Shown here one piece after another: positions 6,236-8,386 of a DNA stretch of 8,386 nt; within the stretch, counting starts at the first letter, position 1; each line of letters opens with the position of its first letter. The translations under genes were made by a program, and so were the position numbers. The DNA lies in NCBI GenBank assembly GCA_035283845.1, contig DATESZ010000033.1, positions 1 through 8,386 of the forward strand, in the 5' to 3' direction. Origin of the DNA: DATESZ01 sp035283845. GTDB lineage: Bacteria > Desulfobacterota > Syntrophia > Syntrophales > JACQWR01. A model generated the notes under the pieces. That model saw nothing but the letters and a program-made list of their open reading frames with translations. It was not told the origin of the DNA and did no database searches.

Positions 6236-7411
6236 ATGAAAATTAAACAATACCATTGGCACCACTTTTTTGGTGGGGTCGCGCTACTTCTACTGATTAT
6301 TCAAGTTCTTTCCGGATCGGTTTTGACGCTGTTTTATGTGCCAGACCTGAAGGAAGCCTATGCCAGTATGCGATACCTCTACAATGAGCTTGGCGCAGTG
6401 GCCTGGATAAGGGATACCCACCGCTGGGCCGCACTATTCTTGATGGTTGCGGTAATAATGCATTTCATAAGAAGCTTTTTAAGAAAAGATTATCTTAACC
6501 GGGACAGCAAGACATTGTGGTTGACCGGCGTCCTGCTCTACCTGCCCATGCTGGGATTCTTGTTTACTGGGGTTATCCTGCCGTGGGAATGGAGAGGGTA
6601 TTGGTTCATGGAAATGATTCCCAATTACGCGAATGAAATCCCCTTGATCGGGCCTTCGTTGGGTGATTTTCTCCTCAACACCTTCACCCTTAACCGGACG
6701 CTGGTAGTGCATATTTGTATTCTTCCGGCTATCACGTTAGTGCTAATGGGCATTCACACCTTTACCCGGGTAATAAAAAGAACGGGGGGGCTCACGCTGT
6801 ATGTAATTGAACACACTCCGTTCACCCTACCATTATTGCTGGCTATTGCCGTACTGGCGTATATTCTGCCGATGCCTTCCCAGGATCCGGCAATCATTCC
6901 AATGCCATTGGAGGGCGAAAACCTTCCAACTGCAGAGTGGTTTATTCTTATTTTTTACGTACCCTATTTATATTTTAAAGGGATGATGGCGACATTGTTC
7001 GCCTTCTATATCCCATTGATTATTTTTCTGGCTTTGGCAATATTCCCTTATTTTCTTAGGGCAAGGACGCGAAAAAGTGGCAAAAAGCCCCAGCAAGAAA
7101 CTCCTTTCATCGAGAAAACTGGCGTATTTGCAAACATGATGGCGCCTGTTCGAAAAGCCTTGGGAGCAACAACTTACGCGAGAACATTAGCCTTCCTAAC
7201 GGTGTCTCTGGTGGCGATATCCCTGTTCGGCCCGCTTTATGCCGTTTCCCATAAATCTCCAACCTATGGCTGTAATTCTTGCCACAACATTACTATGGGT
7301 GACCGGTTGGGACTGCCTCCACCAACATTCAAGGACAGGGTAATGAACCCCACCCTTAAAGATAATACTTTCATGGTGGAACACTGGTTCTATCCGCAAG
7401 TTGTCTGGTAG
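6236..7411 (+). CDS. b6-type cytochrome b with fused C-terminal mono-heme c site
   Basis: This 391-residue membrane cytochrome is likely the quinol-oxidising subunit of a bc/b6f-like complex. Helix A opens with FFGG and LSGS. Helix B carries heme ligands H62 and H76 (13 residues between). TGVILPWEWRGYW (111-123) matches the conserved LPW..Q..YW region. Helix D carries H159 and H174 with 14 residues between, as in cytochrome b6. The C-terminal half follows in the same chain, including AEWF (233-236) where PEWY of the Qo site is expected. After a charged loop (275-312), a last helix (about 314-335) leads to CNSCH (346-350), a c-type heme site probably on the periplasmic side. The Cys that binds heme ci in b6 is replaced by Leu. 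The start is the first ATG, with AGGTGA just upstream. No Rieske gene is in view. Confidence 0.9.
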   Translation: MKIKQYHWHHFFGGVALLLLIIQVLSGSVLTLFYVPDLKEAYASMRYLYNELGAVAWIRDTHRWAALFLMVAVIMHFIRSFLRKDYLNRDSKTLWLTGVLLYLPMLGFLFTGVILPWEWRGYWFMEMIPNYANEIPLIGPSLGDFLLNTFTLNRTLVVHICILPAITLVLMGIHTFTRVIKRTGGLTLYVIEHTPFTLPLLLAIAVLAYILPMPSQDPAIIPMPLEGENLPTAEWFILIFYVPYLYFKGMMATLFAFYIPLIIFLALAIFPYFLRARTRKSGKKPQQETPFIEKTGVFANMMAPVRKALGATTYARTLAFLTVSLVAISLFGPLYAVSHKSPTYGCNSCHNITMGDRLGLPPPTFKDRVMNPTLKDNTFMVEHWFYPQVVW

Positions 7412-7469
7412 GAAAATACATTTTTAGCCGTGGCAGCAAGAAGCTATGGAGGGTAAACGAAACATAATC

Positions 7470-7497
7470 TTGATAGCGTTATCATAAAAAATTTAAA
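7470..7497 (+). promoter_or_regulatory. Candidate internal promoter before the lipoprotein gene
   Basis: TTGATA (7470-7475, five of six -35 matches) is separated by 16 bases from TTTAAA (7492-7497, four of six). The palindrome TGATA-GCGT-TATCA (7471-7484) overlaps the -35 box. Initiation near 7504 would place the long hairpin at 7511-7598 almost at the 5' end of the transcript. Weak prediction. The gene may also be read through from the upstream cytochrome b. Confidence 0.3.
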
Positions 7498-7510
7498 AAT
7501 GCGGGTGTTT

Positions 7511-7598
7511 TTAACCACAATAATCCATTAAAACCAAACTGTCCCTTCATCCTGCAATGGGGAAGGGATATTGAGCATAATGGGTTATTTTGGTTTAA
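7511..7598 (+). repeat. Long imperfect hairpin upstream of the lipoprotein gene
   Basis: The two arms pair over most of their length. AACCA (7513-7517) pairs with TGGTT (7591-7595), and AA (7519-7520) with TT (7588-7589). TAATCCATTA (7521-7530) pairs with TAATGGGTTA (7578-7587) as ten pairs including one G-T. After an internal loop, TCCCTTC (7542-7548) pairs with GAAGGGA (7562-7568). The structure ends nine bases before the Shine-Dalgarno of the next gene. No T-run follows, so an intrinsic terminator is unlikely. Possible identities are a structured 5' leader, an RNA-processing site between operon genes, or a small palindromic mobile remnant. Confidence 0.6.
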
Positions 7599-7607
7599 CT
7601 GGTAAAT

Positions 7608-7613
7608 GAGGAG
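7608..7613 (+). promoter_or_regulatory. Ribosome binding site deciding a TTG start
   Basis: GAGGAG lies six bases before the TTG at 7620. The nearby ATG codons at 7606 and 7615 run directly into TGA at 7621, so they cannot start the long frame. The next in-frame ATG is 53 codons further in and would remove the lipoprotein signal. This site therefore supports TTG initiation. Confidence 0.75.
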
Positions 7614-7619
7614 AATGCT

Positions 7620-8147
7620 TTGATCCTGAAGCGTAAAAAAGATTTTTATGGTTGCATATTGCTGGCTCTTACCATTGCGATAGCGGGCTGCAGTCGTTTG
7701 GATGGCACTAGTGATTTGCCTGAAGATGGACCTGAAACTGTCACAAAACGGTTCTATGAATTAATCTCGGCAGCGAAAATGGAGGGGGGTTCTACGACCG
7801 CCAGTGAGGCATATAAGCTGGTCGATACCAGGACTTCCAATTTGAACGTGAACCAGTTCCTGGAAGTTATCAAGCGTTATCCCGAAAAATTCGCGGTGGA
7901 TGTGGGTAAAGTTGAGATCAAAGGCACCCAAGCCCTGGTCGCCATAAGCTATAAGCTGCCCTCCAGTTTTGGTGGCGAATATACTGTGCAAGAGGTGTTG
8001 CCTCTTAATATTGATCCCACCACCAACACCTGGAAGGTTGATTTTACGGGCGATAGCTACGGCATGCAAAAGGATGAGGCAATAGCGGCAAGCAAACCTG
8101 AAGCTCCCCCACCGGTTGAATCTGAAGCTCCACCACAAGGAAAATAA
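7620..8147 (+). CDS. Small lipoprotein of unknown function between two cytochrome b genes
   Basis: This 175-residue protein has a type II signal peptide: KRKK n-region, hydrophobic stretch 11-22, and lipobox IAGC with acylated Cys24. The +2 residue is Ser, which in enterobacteria favours outer-membrane sorting. The mature part (about 38-145) has an alpha-helical start (ETVTKRFYELISAAK) followed by alternating strands (KVEIKGTQALVAISYKL, YTVQEVLPLNID, TWKVDF). This resembles the NTF2-like/DUF4878 lipoprotein layout, but the family assignment is only a guess. The tail (159-175) is Pro/Ala/Glu-rich with a near-duplicated EAPPPVES/EAPPQ unit, matched in the DNA by a repeated CTGAAGCTCC spaced 24 bases apart (8098 and 8122). 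It starts at TTG and its stop overlaps the next start as TAATG. The position suggests a subunit or assembly factor of the cytochrome b complex. Confidence 0.85.
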   Translation: MILKRKKDFYGCILLALTIAIAGCSRLDGTSDLPEDGPETVTKRFYELISAAKMEGGSTTASEAYKLVDTRTSNLNVNQFLEVIKRYPEKFAVDVGKVEIKGTQALVAISYKLPSSFGGEYTVQEVLPLNIDPTTNTWKVDFTGDSYGMQKDEAIAASKPEAPPPVESEAPPQGK

Positions 8148-8386
8148 TGATGAGTGCAACCAAAGTCGCTGAGTGGATTAAGAAGCGGATTCGGCTGAAG
8201 ATGGGGAAGCCGATCCCCGCGCACGTAAATTTCTTTTATTGCTTTGGTGGCATCTCGCTGTTTCTTATCCTCCTCCAGTTGGCCTCTGGCGTGTTTATGC
8301 TTTTTTTCTATACCCCAGAACCAGAGAAGGCATTGTTAAGCATTGCGTATTTAAGTAATGAGGTAACCATGGGGTGGCTGTTCAGA
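8147..8386 (+). CDS. Second b6-type cytochrome b, N-terminal part (cut by window edge)
   Basis: Eighty codons are visible and the frame is open to the window end. PIPAHVNFFYCFGG (23-35) followed by LLQLASGV and FFYTPEPEKA is the conserved N-terminus and helix A of cytochrome b6, which reads P.HVN.FYC.GG in chloroplasts. NEVTMGWLFR (71-80) leads into helix B, where the first heme histidines are expected just beyond the edge. Leu occupies the position of the b6 heme-ci cysteine. The ATG overlaps the lipoprotein stop (TAATG). A second ATG directly follows, and AAGGA at 8137-8141 suits either. It differs from the upstream cytochrome b: about 17 identities over 40 residues in helix A and the following loop, with a longer amphipathic N-terminus. 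Whether this protein is a full-length b, a split b6 or another fusion cannot be seen. Confidence 0.92.
   Translation, partial: MMSATKVAEWIKKRIRLKMGKPIPAHVNFFYCFGGISLFLILLQLASGVFMLFFYTPEPEKALLSIAYLSNEVTMGWLFR

Noticed and set aside
7470..7485. FNR-like site TTGAT...ATCA near the lipoprotein promoter candidate
   Set aside because: An FNR box needs four bases between TTGAT and ATCAA. Here there are six and the last base is wrong.

Overview
The window looks like a Gram-negative bacterial chromosome segment with a respiratory theme. The evidence is a Sec signal peptide, a lipobox lipoprotein and b/c-type cytochromes, together with Shine-Dalgarno sites and sigma70-like promoters. Base composition is moderate. 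A proteobacterium, or a related lineage such as Desulfobacterota, NC10 or Nitrospirota, is plausible, but the sequence alone does not fix the taxon. No rRNA, tRNA or CRISPR array is visible.

Left edge (1 to about 320): the 5' part of an IS200/IS605-type Y1 transposase gene (minus strand, cut by the window edge) with the subterminal hairpin of that element. Positions about 301-564 are non-coding and GC-rich with several inverted repeats.

565-4824 (minus strand): a compact four-gene operon transcribed leftwards. In order it encodes an ABC ATPase (GldA-like), an ABC-2 permease (GldF-like), a GldG-family membrane protein and a DUF4340 protein. Each junction overlaps (ATGA, TAATG, GTGA), so translation is probably coupled and the four products probably form one membrane complex. 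Its substrate is not evident from sequence.

4825-5170: a divergent intergenic region with candidate promoters in both directions and several interleaved inverted repeats. It is followed by an exported SUMF1/FGE-fold protein (5171-5920) that lacks the cysteine pair of true formylglycine-generating enzymes.

5921-6235: a leader region with a promoter-like site overlapped by an inverted repeat, then a second hairpin. It precedes a full-length cytochrome b of b6 type (6236-7411) that carries an extra C-terminal membrane segment and a single CxxCH heme c site. After a 208-base gap containing a long imperfect hairpin (7511-7598) comes a TTG-started lipoprotein gene (7620-8147). This is coupled by TAATG to a second b6-type cytochrome b that runs off the right edge.

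The right-hand genes therefore suggest an atypical quinol-oxidising cytochrome bc complex with two different b subunits, one with a fused heme c, and a small lipoprotein between them. This arrangement is the most interesting biology in the window. The rest of the locus (Rieske protein, other c-type cytochromes) would lie beyond the right edge if present.
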